A stretch of 44,794 bases of DNA from Eubacteriales bacterium (GTDB taxonomy: Bacteria > Bacillota > Clostridia > Lachnospirales > Lachnospiraceae): contig JAUNOY010000023.1 in assembly GCA_030536995.1 (NCBI GenBank), positions 1 through 44,794 of the forward strand, given 5' to 3'. The translations under genes and the position numbers were made by a program. Numbering within the stretch: the first letter of the stretch is position 1; every line of letters begins with the position of its first letter. Shown here piece after piece: positions 1-8,606 of this stretch. The notes under the pieces were generated by a model. The model saw only the letters and a program-made list of their open reading frames with translations. It made no database searches and was not told where the DNA came from.

Positions 1-74
1 TTTGAACGAAAAGTCCTCTTTTTCCGTAGAGACTGTTATTTCACAGCCCCTTTTTAAAAAAAGAGGGGGAAACA

Positions 75-797
75 ATGTATCATATTGGTATTTGTGATGA
101 CAGTAAAGAAACCTGTGCGGAACTTGAAGAATTGCTTTGCGATTATGGGAAATCTCATGGAAGCCCAACAGATATAACTGTATGTTATACAGGGGAAGAA
201 CTCTGCGAGCATCTGAAAAATAAGAAAAACCTGCTGGATGTGCTGTTTCTCGACATTGAACTTCTGACTACAGACGGTATAAAAGTAGGAAGATTTATCC
301 GGGAGGAACTGGATAATCTGGAAACACTTATTATCTATATTTCTGCAAAAAGCAGTTATGCTATGGAATTGTTTCGCATTCAGCCTCTGGATTTTCTGAT
401 TAAGCCACTGGATCAACATAAGGTTGAAGACGTAATGGAGCGTGCGAGGAAGCTTACGGAAAGAAGAAAAGGACTATTTGAATATTATTCCGGCGGAATT
501 TATTTTAAAGTGATGTACAAAGACATTTTATATTTTGTCAGTGATAATAAGAAGATACGAATGGTTATGAAGGATGGAGAAAAGGAATTTACCGGGAAAA
601 TAAAGGAAATAGGAAAAACAGTACCTGTTAATTTTATTCAGATACACCAGTCTTATCTGATTAACTTTGACTGTATCGATGAATGTACCTATGAAACTGT
701 GAAAATGAAAAACGGCAAAGTGCTTTCCATTAGTCAGCCATACAGAAAAGAAGTCAGAAATCAGATTAAGAAACGAGTATTGGAAAACAGGAGATAA
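75..797 (+). CDS. LytTR-family response regulator
   Basis: A 240-aa two-component response regulator. The N-terminal receiver domain (about residues 1-125) has the acidic pair D8/D9, the phospho-acceptor D60 in a LFLDIEL context and the conserved Lys in FLIKPLD. The C-terminal half (about 137-238) is a LytTR DNA-binding domain, visible in the DILYF and VNFIQIHQSYLIN stretches. This is the AgrA/VirR architecture, which binds paired 9-bp direct repeats. It is followed 3 nt later by the sensor kinase gene, so the two are an operon. The start is supported by a purine-rich GAGGGGG just upstream. The likely target is the direct repeat at 2121-2150, which is an inference from site geometry. The signal sensed is unknown. 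Confidence 0.95.
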   Translation: MYHIGICDDSKETCAELEELLCDYGKSHGSPTDITVCYTGEELCEHLKNKKNLLDVLFLDIELLTTDGIKVGRFIREELDNLETLIIYISAKSSYAMELFRIQPLDFLIKPLDQHKVEDVMERARKLTERRKGLFEYYSGGIYFKVMYKDILYFVSDNKKIRMVMKDGEKEFTGKIKEIGKTVPVNFIQIHQSYLINFDCIDECTYETVKMKNGKVLSISQPYRKEVRNQIKKRVLENRR

Positions 798-800
798 GAT

Positions 801-2051
801 ATGATGTATGTGGCATTTGTAACTTTGACCGCAAATCTTTTGGGATTGTATACATTTTATAGATTTATGAAAACATTTTTTGATGTGAAGGATGAATCTG
901 TAAATAGAAGAAAAGAAGCCTTATGTTATTTGGGGGCATATATCATAATATCGGCAGGACATATTCTTATTCATCACAGGACTGTGAATGTGATAACTCA
1001 TATGATAGGTCTATATTTGATCGCAGGCTGTTATGAAAGAAAATGGCTGAAAAAAATATTGGTAGCTCTTTTGATATACGGGATAAATATAGGGGCTGAT
1101 TTTATGACAATACATATGTTTTCAAATTACCATGAAACACAAATTATTGATGAGAGCCTTTCTTATGTAGTAGTTCTTATTGTAGCTATTATTGAAATAA
1201 TATATGAAAAATTCTTTTCAAAAAACAAAAGAGAAGAGAATATGCCCTATAAGCATATGTTGATTATCATATCAGTTATCAGTATGGCGTTGATTTATTT
1301 TGTGGAATATGGAATAAAAAACAGAACGCTTTTGGTCATATCTGCTGTATGCATTTTGGCAATAGAATTTTTTGTCTTATATTTATATGATGTGTTGACA
1401 GGGGCCTATAATAAACTGGAAGAACAAGCTTTATTAGAAAGACAGATTTTGCTTTATGCTAATCAATTAGAGGTATTGACTCAGTCAGATGCAAAAGTTG
1501 CCGCTTTCCGACACGATATGAAGAATCATCTGGCAGATTTGGCAGTTATGGCGAAGATGCAGAAAAATAAAGATATAGAAGAATATATACGGGAAATGGG
1601 GGTGTATATGGAAAATCCAAAGGAGTTTGTCAGCACCGGAAATGGGGCAATCGACAGTCTCATGAACTATCTGTTGGGGCGGGCGAAAGAACAGCTTCAT
1701 AAGGTGGAGTATGAAATTGCTATACCGGCCGGATTGAAAATAAGCGCTTTTAATCTGAATGTGATTCTGGGGAATCTGATTGAGAATGCAATAGAAGCAT
1801 CCGCTCGGTCTGAAGAAAAATGGCTGTTCATAGAAATTTTCTATGAAAAAGGAATGCTGTTTATTAATATCAGGAACAGTTTTTCTCATGAATTGAACGT
1901 GCAGGATAAAAGACTTGTTTCTACAAAACAGGAGCAGGGGCATGGAATTGGATTGAAGAATGTGGAGAAAATGGTAGAAAATTATCACGGTACAATGGAA
2001 ATATCCAACACAGAAAATTTATTTGAGGTTGATGTAATATTATATATGTGA
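801..2051 (+). CDS. GHKL sensor histidine kinase (AgrC/VirS type)
   Basis: A 416-aa membrane histidine kinase. The first ~200 residues form about six hydrophobic segments (for example LCYLGAYIIISAG and SLSYVVVLIVAIIEII). The phospho-acceptor box RHDMKNH has its first His at residue 238. The ATPase domain shows the N box (NLIENAIEAS) and the G box (GHGIGLKNV). There is no extracellular sensor domain of any size, so sensing is probably through the membrane bundle, as in peptide-sensing HPK10 kinases. It lies 3 nt after the LytTR regulator and is its obvious partner. No precursor peptide gene is recognisable next to it. The gene ends at an intrinsic terminator. Confidence 0.93.
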   Translation: MMYVAFVTLTANLLGLYTFYRFMKTFFDVKDESVNRRKEALCYLGAYIIISAGHILIHHRTVNVITHMIGLYLIAGCYERKWLKKILVALLIYGINIGADFMTIHMFSNYHETQIIDESLSYVVVLIVAIIEIIYEKFFSKNKREENMPYKHMLIIISVISMALIYFVEYGIKNRTLLVISAVCILAIEFFVLYLYDVLTGAYNKLEEQALLERQILLYANQLEVLTQSDAKVAAFRHDMKNHLADLAVMAKMQKNKDIEEYIREMGVYMENPKEFVSTGNGAIDSLMNYLLGRAKEQLHKVEYEIAIPAGLKISAFNLNVILGNLIENAIEASARSEEKWLFIEIFYEKGMLFINIRNSFSHELNVQDKRLVSTKQEQGHGIGLKNVEKMVENYHGTMEISNTENLFEVDVILYM

Positions 2052-2059
2052 TTTGCTGT

Positions 2060-2106
2060 AAAGGGGCGAGATAATAACCAAATAGGGAATTGTCTCCCCT
2101 TTTTTT
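2060..2106 (+). terminator. Intrinsic terminator of the two-component operon
   Basis: AAAGGGG-c-GAGA pairs with TCTC-CCCTTT around a loop centred near 2082 and is followed by a run of seven T. It lies immediately after the kinase stop codon. Confidence 0.85.
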
Positions 2107-2120
2107 CTGTATAAAAACGA

Positions 2121-2150
2121 ATTTCGCCAAAATATATATGGATTTCGCCA
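2121..2150 (+). promoter_or_regulatory. Paired direct repeat, probable LytTR binding site
   Basis: The 9-mer ATTTCGCCA occurs at 2121-2129 and again exactly at 2142-2150, a 21-bp period (9-bp repeat plus 12-bp spacer). That is the geometry LytTR regulators use, on one face of the helix. It lies upstream of a TAAAAT -10 box (2178-2183) and of the secreted-protein gene at 2280, in the activator position. Assignment to the regulator at 75-797 is inferred from proximity. Confidence 0.72.
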
Positions 2151-2177
2151 TATCAGAAAAAACAGGAAAAAATATGG

Positions 2178-2183
2178 TAAAAT
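2178..2183 (+). promoter_or_regulatory. -10 element of the LytTR-site promoter
   Basis: TAAAAT preceded by no good -35 hexamer (the -35 region reads CAGAAAA-like sequence). A weak -35 is what an activator-dependent promoter would show, and the direct repeat ends about 28 bp upstream. Confidence 0.5.
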
Positions 2184-2279
2184 AAAACTACTAAGAATAT
2201 CTGCTGAATTAAGCGGTTTTGTAAATGATAGCTGAAAGATTAAAGGTATGGTTTTTAACAAAGAAAGGAGATGTGCAAA

Positions 2280-2963
2280 ATGAGAAAAAGACGTTTATCT
2301 GGTATGTGTGTTTCGCTGGTCATGGGAGTAAGTATCTGCATGAGCAGTACCACTATGGCGTTTGCAGCAGAGGAGACAAAAATTGCTGAGGAGACAGACG
2401 CATCTGAGGAGCAGGACGAAGAAGAAATTGTGGACTTGACAGCTTTTTACACAGACGGAAAATATTGCTATAAAGGAATTCCGTGGCTTTCCTCTAAAGA
2501 GGAGGCAGAAGAAATTCTGGGCGTATCCCTTGAGGCTATGCAAGGGCAGAGTACAAAACTAGGAAATCTCAGAAGTCCGGTGGAGTTTTTAGGGGAACCC
2601 GGATTGATAAATCTGGGATTTCTGGAAGACGGTGTAACAGACATTTCCTTTATTTTTGGCGGAGAACCTGACAAATACGAGGGCGACCTGACAGAGTTAG
2701 CAGAGTATGTTCTGGAACAGTTTACCGAACAATACGGAGAAAATGATGAAGTGATAGAAAAAGACGGGTTTAAAGTATACCAGTGGCTGGAAGAAAAAGA
2801 CCAAAAAGTAGACACCTCTCTTGTACTTCAGTGTACGTACGAAGGCGACAGAATATGTAATATGGTGTTTGGAGCAATGGGAACAGAAGCAACAAGACAG
2901 ATTATGGAAAAAGCAGAAGCTGTTCTGGAAAAAGAGGATTCGGCAGAAGAAACTATGGAATAA
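2280..2963 (+). CDS. Secreted protein of unknown function, probable two-component target
   Basis: A 227-aa protein with a clear Sec signal peptide: positively charged MRKRR, a hydrophobic core and a cleavage site near AFA-A (about residue 30). After cleavage comes a very acidic linker rich in Glu and Asp (about 31-50), then a mixed alpha/beta region (about 55-210) and another acidic tail. I do not recognise the domain. The ATG at 2280 is preferred because AAGGAG at 2265-2270 is 9 nt upstream. An in-frame ATG at 2271 directly abuts that ribosome site. The promoter carries the LytTR-type repeat, so it is probably an output of the neighbouring two-component system (inference). Confidence 0.85.
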   Translation: MRKRRLSGMCVSLVMGVSICMSSTTMAFAAEETKIAEETDASEEQDEEEIVDLTAFYTDGKYCYKGIPWLSSKEEAEEILGVSLEAMQGQSTKLGNLRSPVEFLGEPGLINLGFLEDGVTDISFIFGGEPDKYEGDLTELAEYVLEQFTEQYGENDEVIEKDGFKVYQWLEEKDQKVDTSLVLQCTYEGDRICNMVFGAMGTEATRQIMEKAEAVLEKEDSAEETME

Positions 2964-3000
2964 ACAGAAGCTACAGAATAAATGAATAATCGAGAGGAAT

Positions 3001-3026
3001 AGGCGCTGGCAATGAAGTCAGCGCCT
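3001..3026 (+). terminator. GC-rich hairpin after the secreted protein gene
   Basis: AGGCGCTG and CAGCGCCT form a perfect 8-bp stem with a 10-nt loop. The following sequence (GTTGCGG) has no good T-run, so it is either a weak terminator or an mRNA 3' end stabiliser. Confidence 0.5.
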
Positions 3027-3116
3027 GTTGCGGTCGAAAAAGTATATTTGAAATTTTGTTATATTTATGTCATAATTCTAAAATGTAAAAAAATAAAAAG
3101 GCTATAGATAAAAAAG

Positions 3117-3145
3117 TTGACTTTTCTCATAAAATAAAATATATT
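3117..3145 (+). promoter_or_regulatory. Sigma-A type promoter for the 81-aa gene
   Basis: TTGACT (3117-3122), a 17-bp spacer and TATATT (3140-3145), in an AT-rich stretch 37 bp before the start codon. Confidence 0.7.
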
Positions 3146-3181
3146 TAAAATATAACAGATAATATGGAGAGGGGATAATTT

Positions 3182-3427
3182 ATGGGATTATTCCAATTCG
3201 TAAAGATAGGATCGTTTCAAAGCGGGGACAAAAAACAGAAGGCTCAGGAAATTTTGGCAAAAGAGGGAATTTTCTACAAAATTAAAGTGAAGTCCAGTCT
3301 TAAAATGAATTCCTTTGATTCTGCTGTTTTGGGGAATAAATATAATCCTATTGAAAAAATGACATACTTTTTATATGTTAAGAAAGAAGATGAAAAAAGA
3401 ACGCGGCTGTTGCTTAAAAATATTTAA
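3182..3427 (+). CDS. Small conserved-type hypothetical protein, 81 aa
   Basis: Starts at ATG after the ribosome site GGAGAGGGG. The 81-aa product is basic, with no signal peptide or membrane segment. A stretch such as QKAQEILAKEGIFYKIKV followed by YFLYVKKEDEKRTRLLL is reminiscent of the small DUF2007-like putative signal-transducing fold (a short beta-alpha-beta protein). This resemblance is weak and by eye only. It has its own near-consensus promoter and is followed 42 nt later by a small membrane protein, so the two may be co-expressed. Confidence 0.7.
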   Translation: MGLFQFVKIGSFQSGDKKQKAQEILAKEGIFYKIKVKSSLKMNSFDSAVLGNKYNPIEKMTYFLYVKKEDEKRTRLLLKNI

Positions 3428-3469
3428 TGAGGAAAACGAATTTTGCCGGCAGTGAAAATGGAGGAGAAA

Positions 3470-3715
3470 ATGGATGCTTATATTAAAGTACATCAAAAGA
3501 AATTAAACATCCTGCTTCTTGCAGTCAGCGCAATATGTTATTATAAGGCTTACTTTACCGCCTATAAGTGGATTGTTTTTGACTTGCTGACGCTGAAGAT
3601 GGAGACAATCGTTGTGCTGGATATGATTTTTATTGCAATTTTTATACTCTCTGTGGTGCCCTGCTCTTTTGGGCTTAAATACCTGCTTTGTAAATTTTTG
3701 ACGAAACAGGCGTAA
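3470..3715 (+). CDS. Small two-helix membrane protein, 81 aa
   Basis: Start chosen at the ATG at 3470, because GGAGGAG lies 5 nt upstream. Longer in-frame TTG and ATG starts at 3443 and 3458 have no good ribosome site. The product has two hydrophobic segments (about residues 13-30 and 48-70), with IVVLDMIFIAIFIL in the second and a basic C-terminus, so it is predicted to be an integral membrane protein. No family is recognised. Its distance to the upstream gene suggests a two-gene transcript. Confidence 0.68.
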   Translation: MDAYIKVHQKKLNILLLAVSAICYYKAYFTAYKWIVFDLLTLKMETIVVLDMIFIAIFILSVVPCSFGLKYLLCKFLTKQA

Positions 3716-3780
3716 TGTATTAGCTGCTCATCACTTATGATTCCGTTAAGATATTTTATTCAAGAAGGGAGATGAATTAT

Positions 3781-4845
3781 ATGAAAAACAAAAAAAGATA
3801 CAAAATGGCGGCAGCAGGACTGCTATGCGCCGGGCTGCTTTGGGCAGGGGCAATGAACGGTTATGCCAAGGAGGCGGAAGGATTAACGCTTCCGGATAAA
3901 GAGATTGTAAACTATTTTATATCCGGTTTTAAGACAACGCCCCAGAGTGATTATGGCAGACTTCGAGGGCGGATGGAAAGTCTGGTTTTGACAGATCCTT
4001 CTGATAATGTGGAGCGCGGAGAGCAATATATTATTGTGACTCTTAAATATGAAGATGGAACAAAAGACAGTTTTTACTTTTTCCAGACAGCGCCGGATGT
4101 GGAAGAGTGGTACGTGGAAGCAGAAGACAGAACTATTTATCAGGGAGGAGACTTTATTTCAGAATACATACAGGCTGATTTGTTTCCCGATTCTGTACCC
4201 GATGAAGATACAGAAGAGAAATCTTCGGGTATGACTATATCCAGTGAGGAAGGCGTAAAAGAATCCATCAGAAAAAGCCAGAAACTCCACGAAAAACTAC
4301 AAAAAGACGGAGCTGTATGCGGCACAGAGGATTTAAGAGCATATTTTGCTATGAACATGCTGAGGAATGAGGAGTCATATGAAAACACAGAGTCTGCAAT
4401 GCAAGCTGTGAGATCGAGTTTGGAGAATGGACTTCGGGTTTATGAATATGCAAAACAAAGCGGGAGACTGCCTTCGGAAGAGGAAGTTGATGCCGTAATG
4501 GATGAAGTGCGTGAGCGTATAAAAAAAGATATAAATTTTGAAAAGTTGGATGTCCTCTATAAGGAATGCGGAACTACTTACGATGCCTTTAAAAAGGAGA
4601 TGGGGGATTATGAAAGAACAGAGATAGAACTTGAACTCATGAGTCGAAAGCTTCGTGAGGAATTTCAGCTTGGTAATGATACTATCGGAGACAAGGTCTG
4701 CAAAAACGCTGATGAATATTATGCCAGCTTTATAGAAGACCTCGCCTTTCCTTCTACAGAACAGTATGCAGAGGAAACACTGAAGCCTCTTCTTGATGAA
4801 GCACAGGAATATTACCTCAGTCAGATTGCGGTGGAAGATAAATAA
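3781..4845 (+). CDS. Secreted protein with helical SurA-like C-terminal region
   Basis: A 354-aa protein with a signal peptide (MKNKKRYKM, then a hydrophobic core, cleavage near GYA-K at residue 29). The ATG at 3781 is preferred over the in-frame ATG at 3772, because AAGGGAG needs the extra spacing. Residues 30-150 look like a beta-rich N-terminal domain. Residues about 165-354 are strongly helical and charged, with the pattern VDAVMDEVRERI and FKKEMGDYERTEIE, reminiscent of the N-terminal chaperone helices of SurA/PrsA-type proteins. No parvulin PPIase domain is visible, so it would be a chaperone-like or unrelated surface protein. Confidence in any function is low. Confidence 0.8.
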   Translation: MKNKKRYKMAAAGLLCAGLLWAGAMNGYAKEAEGLTLPDKEIVNYFISGFKTTPQSDYGRLRGRMESLVLTDPSDNVERGEQYIIVTLKYEDGTKDSFYFFQTAPDVEEWYVEAEDRTIYQGGDFISEYIQADLFPDSVPDEDTEEKSSGMTISSEEGVKESIRKSQKLHEKLQKDGAVCGTEDLRAYFAMNMLRNEESYENTESAMQAVRSSLENGLRVYEYAKQSGRLPSEEEVDAVMDEVRERIKKDINFEKLDVLYKECGTTYDAFKKEMGDYERTEIELELMSRKLREEFQLGNDTIGDKVCKNADEYYASFIEDLAFPSTEQYAEETLKPLLDEAQEYYLSQIAVEDK

Positions 4846-4889
4846 TTTGGGCAAAATACAAAATTATCAAAAAAGTGGTGAAAATATCG

Positions 4890-4918
4890 TTGACAAATGC
4901 CACACCTGTATGTATAAT
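4890..4918 (+). promoter_or_regulatory. Consensus sigma-A promoter of yceD-rpmF
   Basis: TTGACA (4890-4895), exactly 17 bp, then TATAAT (4913-4918), with a TGTATAAT extended -10. This is a perfect match to consensus and implies strong constitutive transcription of the rpmF operon. Confidence 0.92.
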
Positions 4919-4946
4919 TTAAAAAGTGTGGATAGGAGAGAAAAAT

Positions 4947-5474
4947 ATGCAGATACATTTATCAGATATTTCATCCAGTGAAGGAAAGCGTATTCAGAAA
5001 ACAGTCCCGTTTGAGATGGATGCAATCACCTTCCAGTTGGGTTCTTTCCCGGTGCTCGCTAAAGAGCCGGTGGAACTGACCATCACCAATACAGGAGACA
5101 GAAATCTTGAGATTGAAGCCACAGGGAAGATTACCGTGGGTATCCCCTGCAGCAGATGTCTGGAAGAAGTTCCTGTTGATATTCCTTTGCAGATAATGAG
5201 GAAGCTCGACATGAAGCTTACGGATGAAGAGCGAGTGAATGATCTGGACGAAAGTTCTTATCTCACAGGTTTGGACCTGAATGTGGACCGGTTGGTCTAT
5301 CTTGAGGTGCTGATGAGCTGGCCTTTAAAGGTTTTATGCAGAGAAGACTGCAAAGGAATCTGTAGCCAGTGTGGGAAAAATCTCAACAACGGTCCCTGCG
5401 GATGCGTTGACGAGCCGAAAGATCCCCGCATGGCAGCTATCAGTGATATATTTAGTAAATTTAAGGAGGTGTAA
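4947..5474 (+). CDS. yceD: YceD/DUF177 family protein
   Basis: A 175-aa DUF177 protein, the family nearly always encoded directly upstream of rpmF and implicated in 23S rRNA/L32 handling. The start at ATG 4947 follows AGGAG with 8-nt spacing. A GTG at 4926 overlaps the transcription start region and is rejected. Cysteine-rich motifs are visible: CSRC in the middle, and CREDCKGICSQCG with CGC near the C-terminus, typical of the Firmicute form and likely metal-binding. It is followed 4 nt later by rpmF. The consensus promoter fits a housekeeping ribosomal role. Confidence 0.92.
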   Translation: MQIHLSDISSSEGKRIQKTVPFEMDAITFQLGSFPVLAKEPVELTITNTGDRNLEIEATGKITVGIPCSRCLEEVPVDIPLQIMRKLDMKLTDEERVNDLDESSYLTGLDLNVDRLVYLEVLMSWPLKVLCREDCKGICSQCGKNLNNGPCGCVDEPKDPRMAAISDIFSKFKEV

Positions 5475-5478
5475 CATA

Positions 5479-5661
5479 ATGTCCATCTGTCCAAAGAATA
5501 AATCTTCTAAAGCAAGACGTGATAAAAGACGTGCAAACTGGAAAATGAGCGCTGTTAACTTAGTAAAATGCAGCAAATGTGGTGCTCTCATGATGCCGCA
5601 CAGAGTTTGCAAAGCTTGCGGAAGCTACAACAAAAAAGAAATCGTTAAAGTAGAAGACTAA
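5479..5661 (+). CDS. rpmF: 50S ribosomal protein L32
   Basis: A 60-aa L32 of the zinc-binding type: basic N-terminus (NKSSKARRDKRRANWK), then CSKC and CKAC as the two halves of the Cys4 zinc ribbon. It starts 4 nt after yceD behind AAGGAGGTG. Length is normal for the family. It is part of the large ribosomal subunit. In most relatives plsX follows directly, but here a terminator and a 5-kb block intervene. Confidence 0.97.
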   Translation: MSICPKNKSSKARRDKRRANWKMSAVNLVKCSKCGALMMPHRVCKACGSYNKKEIVKVED

Positions 5662-5675
5662 TAACGGTTTGAAAG

Positions 5676-5712
5676 CAGGGTGTTTCACATTTGTGAGGCA
5701 CCTGTTTTTTTT
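5676..5712 (+). terminator. Intrinsic terminator after rpmF
   Basis: CAGG-(G)TG-tt-TCAC pairs with GTGA-gg-CACCTG and is followed by eight T. It separates yceD-rpmF from the transporter block. Confidence 0.85.
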
Positions 5713-5761
5713 GAACTGAAAGCATAAAATATTGAAGTCATAAAGGAGAAGGGTAGAGGAA

Positions 5762-7120
5762 ATGAAAGAGAAACCTATAGAGAAGAGTAATCAGATTACA
5801 GAGGGGGTAATCTGGAAGCAGTTGCTGCTGTTTTTCTTTCCTATTGTATTCGGGACTTTTTTTCAGCAGATTTATAATACAGCAGACACGGTTGTTGTAG
5901 GCCGCTTTGTGGGAAAACAGGCGCTTGCTGCAGTAGGAGGTTCTGCCAGTCAGATGGTAAATCTTCTGGTTGGATTTTTTGTGGGATTATCATCAGGAGC
6001 GGCAGTTATTATTTCCCAGTTTTACGGAGCTAAAGATGAAAAGAACGTGCGCGTGACACTGCACACGGCTTTTGCATTTTCTGTTGCAGGGGGAGTTATC
6101 CTTACAATCGTGGGAATCGGGCTTTCCAAGCCGGTTCTTTACTGGATGAATACACCGGAAGATGTAATAGCGGATTCTGTTACTTACCTTTATATTTATT
6201 TTTGCGGAATGATTTTTAACCTTATTTATAATATGGGCTCCGGTATTCTTCGCGCAGTGGGGGATTCCAAGCGTCCCCTTTATGTGCTGATCGTAACTTG
6301 TATCTTAAATATCATTCTTGATGTGGTATTTATAGTTGCTTTTGGCATGGGAGTGGCAGGCGTAGCTGTGGCAACAATTCTGTCTCAGGCAGTCAGTGCG
6401 GGAATCGTAGTGTGGCTGCTTGTGAAATCAACAGAAATGTACAGGCTGGTGCCCAGGGAAATAAAGGTTCAGGGAAAGAGCCTGAAATCTATTTTAAGAA
6501 TCGGAGTTCCGGCAGGAATGGAGTCTGTGATGTATGGAATCTCCAATCTTGTGATTCAGGTTTTTGTTAACGGACTGGGTACAGATACTGTGGCTGCATG
6601 GGGAACTCTGGCAAAGATTGACGCTATATTCTGGATGGTCATTAATGCCTTCAGTATTGCAATTACAACCTTTGTGGGGCAGAATTACGGAGCCGGGAAA
6701 TTTGCCCGAATGAGAAAGAGCGTAAAGGTCTGTCTTGCAATGAGCTTTGTCAGCGCGGCAGTAATCAGTGTTGCTCTGATTCTTGCCAGTGAACCGATTT
6801 ACCGTCTCTTTACTACAGATGAGAATGTTATTAAAATCGGCGTACATATGATTCGGTTCATGCTGCCTGCCTACTCTGTTTTTGTAATTGTCGGTATTTT
6901 GTCAGGAGCTCTTCGCGGAGCGGGCAAGGTACTGGTACCGATGCTTCTTACCTGCGGAGGCGTATGTTCCCTGCGTCTGATCTGGCTTTTCACTGTGGGA
7001 CGTATGGTTCCGGGAATTGACACTATTATGTGCGGCTATCCTGTATCCTGGAGTATTACCGCAGTCCTGTTTATTATTTATTATTTAAAAAAATTTCCCA
7101 GAAGCAGGGAAGATATTTGA
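5762..7120 (+). CDS. MATE family efflux transporter
   Basis: A 452-aa integral membrane protein with about 12 hydrophobic helices, the normal MATE length. The two homologous halves each show the family pattern: FQQIYNTADTVVVGRFVG in helix 1-2, and a related FVGQNYGAGK in the second half. MATE proteins export cationic drugs, dyes or metabolites using Na+ or H+ gradients; the substrate here is unknown. It is followed by a second, related MATE gene (7213) and an ABC-F gene. There is no clear promoter in the 50 bp between the rpmF terminator and the start. The substitution of this block between rpmF and plsX is unusual. Confidence 0.93.
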   Translation: MKEKPIEKSNQITEGVIWKQLLLFFFPIVFGTFFQQIYNTADTVVVGRFVGKQALAAVGGSASQMVNLLVGFFVGLSSGAAVIISQFYGAKDEKNVRVTLHTAFAFSVAGGVILTIVGIGLSKPVLYWMNTPEDVIADSVTYLYIYFCGMIFNLIYNMGSGILRAVGDSKRPLYVLIVTCILNIILDVVFIVAFGMGVAGVAVATILSQAVSAGIVVWLLVKSTEMYRLVPREIKVQGKSLKSILRIGVPAGMESVMYGISNLVIQVFVNGLGTDTVAAWGTLAKIDAIFWMVINAFSIAITTFVGQNYGAGKFARMRKSVKVCLAMSFVSAAVISVALILASEPIYRLFTTDENVIKIGVHMIRFMLPAYSVFVIVGILSGALRGAGKVLVPMLLTCGGVCSLRLIWLFTVGRMVPGIDTIMCGYPVSWSITAVLFIIYYLKKFPRSREDI

Positions 7121-7212
7121 GAGTTATACAATTACAATTTGCGAGGACAAAGATTGCGTATCATGCTTCTTTGTGATAGGATGTATTCAGGCATTTTTGG
7201 AGGAGGTTTATC

Positions 7213-8574
7213 ATGTCTGGTGTAAAATCAAAAACATTGCTGACAGAAGGGGTAATCTGGAAGAAAATTGTGGGATTTGCAATTCCATTGTTTCTGGGAA
7301 ATCTGTTTCAGCAGTTATATAATACAGCCGATTCCCTGATTGTGGGAAATTTTCTCGGAAGCGACGCTCTGGCGGCAGTCAGCTCGTCGGGAAGTCTTAT
7401 TTTTCTTCTGGTGGGCTTTTTTAACGGAATTGCAGTAGGAGCGGGAGTTGTCATTGCCCGGTATTTCGGAGCAAGGAGACAGCAGGAGCTTCAGGATGCT
7501 ATTCATACGACGGTGGGATTTGGAATTGTTTCAGGAGTCCTTCTGACGGTTATCGGGCTTATCATGGCTCCGAAGATTTTGATCTGGATGAAGACGCCGA
7601 CAGATGTGCTGCCCAATTCCATTCTTTATTTTCGGGTGTATTTTCTGGGTTCTCTGGCGTTTGTTCTTTATAACAATTTCGTGGGAATCATGCAGGCGGT
7701 GGGAGACAGCCGTCATCCGCTGTATTATCTGATTGTATCGTCTGTACTCAACATTGTTCTGGATTTGATTTTTGTAGGCGTGTTCCGCTTTGGCGTAGGG
7801 GCGGCAGCTCTTGCAACGATTATTTCCCAGTTTACAAGCGCGGGACTTTGCCTGTACCGCCTGACGCGCAAGAGCCCGGAGGAATACAGGGTGCATATCC
7901 GTAAGATACGGCTTCATAAGAAAATGCTTCGTCAGATTATCAGCAACGGACTTCCTACAGGAATCCAGAACTCCGTGATTTCCATTGCAAATGTGGTGGT
8001 GCAGTCCAATATCAACAGCTTCGGAAAGATGGCTGTGGCAGGCTGCGGCGCGTATTCAAAGATCGAAGGTTTCGGTTTCCTGCCAATTACCTGTTTTTCC
8101 ATGTCCCTTACGACCTTTATCAGTCAGAACCTTGGGGCAAAGAAACTCGACCGTGTGAAAAAAGGAGCAAAATTTGGCGTTTTGACAAGTCTGATTCTGG
8201 CAGAAATGGTGGGAATCATTATTTATTTTGCAATTCCTGTGCTTATTTCCGGATTTAACAGTGACCCGGGGGTTATCTCTTTTGGCGTACGTCAGGCTCA
8301 TACGGTAACTCTGTTTTATTTCCTGCTTGCTTATTCTCACTGTATGGCAGGGCTGTTCCGGGGAGCAGGCAAAGCGGTAGTTCCCATGTGTGTAATGCTG
8401 GTGTGCTGGTGTATCATACGAGTGATTTATATAACAGTTGCCACAAACTTTATTCCGGAAATCGAGGTGGTATTCTGGGCATATCCGCTGACATGGACGT
8501 TAAGCTCCATTTCCTTTACCATTTATTACCTGAAATCGAACTGGCTGCGAAGCTTTGAAAAGAAGGAAGCCTGA
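7213..8574 (+). CDS. MATE family efflux transporter (second paralogue)
   Basis: A 453-aa paralogue of the preceding gene, sharing the TEGVIWK start region, FQQLYNTADSLIVGNFLG, and the second-half FISQNLGAKK motif. It has about 12 transmembrane helices. The ribosome site GGAGGAGG lies 7 nt before the ATG. It is 92 bp after the first MATE, so a tandem duplication followed by divergence is likely. The N-terminal 60 residues are the most similar. Substrate unknown. It is followed 32 nt later by the ABC-F gene, so all three are probably co-transcribed. Confidence 0.93.
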   Translation: MSGVKSKTLLTEGVIWKKIVGFAIPLFLGNLFQQLYNTADSLIVGNFLGSDALAAVSSSGSLIFLLVGFFNGIAVGAGVVIARYFGARRQQELQDAIHTTVGFGIVSGVLLTVIGLIMAPKILIWMKTPTDVLPNSILYFRVYFLGSLAFVLYNNFVGIMQAVGDSRHPLYYLIVSSVLNIVLDLIFVGVFRFGVGAAALATIISQFTSAGLCLYRLTRKSPEEYRVHIRKIRLHKKMLRQIISNGLPTGIQNSVISIANVVVQSNINSFGKMAVAGCGAYSKIEGFGFLPITCFSMSLTTFISQNLGAKKLDRVKKGAKFGVLTSLILAEMVGIIIYFAIPVLISGFNSDPGVISFGVRQAHTVTLFYFLLAYSHCMAGLFRGAGKAVVPMCVMLVCWCIIRVIYITVATNFIPEIEVVFWAYPLTWTLSSISFTIYYLKSNWLRSFEKKEA

Positions 8575-8606
8575 GAGCTTCCCAAAAAAGGAATCGTGAG
8601 GTATTT

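Noticed and set aside
1-74. Upstream region of the response regulator as a promoter or gene end
   Set aside because: Only an imperfect CCCCTTTTT/AAAAAGAGGGG hairpin and the ribosome site are visible; no convincing -35/-10 pair or coding end.
5762-8574. The two MATE genes as one broken or repeated gene
   Set aside because: Both are full length with all helices; they are diverged paralogues.
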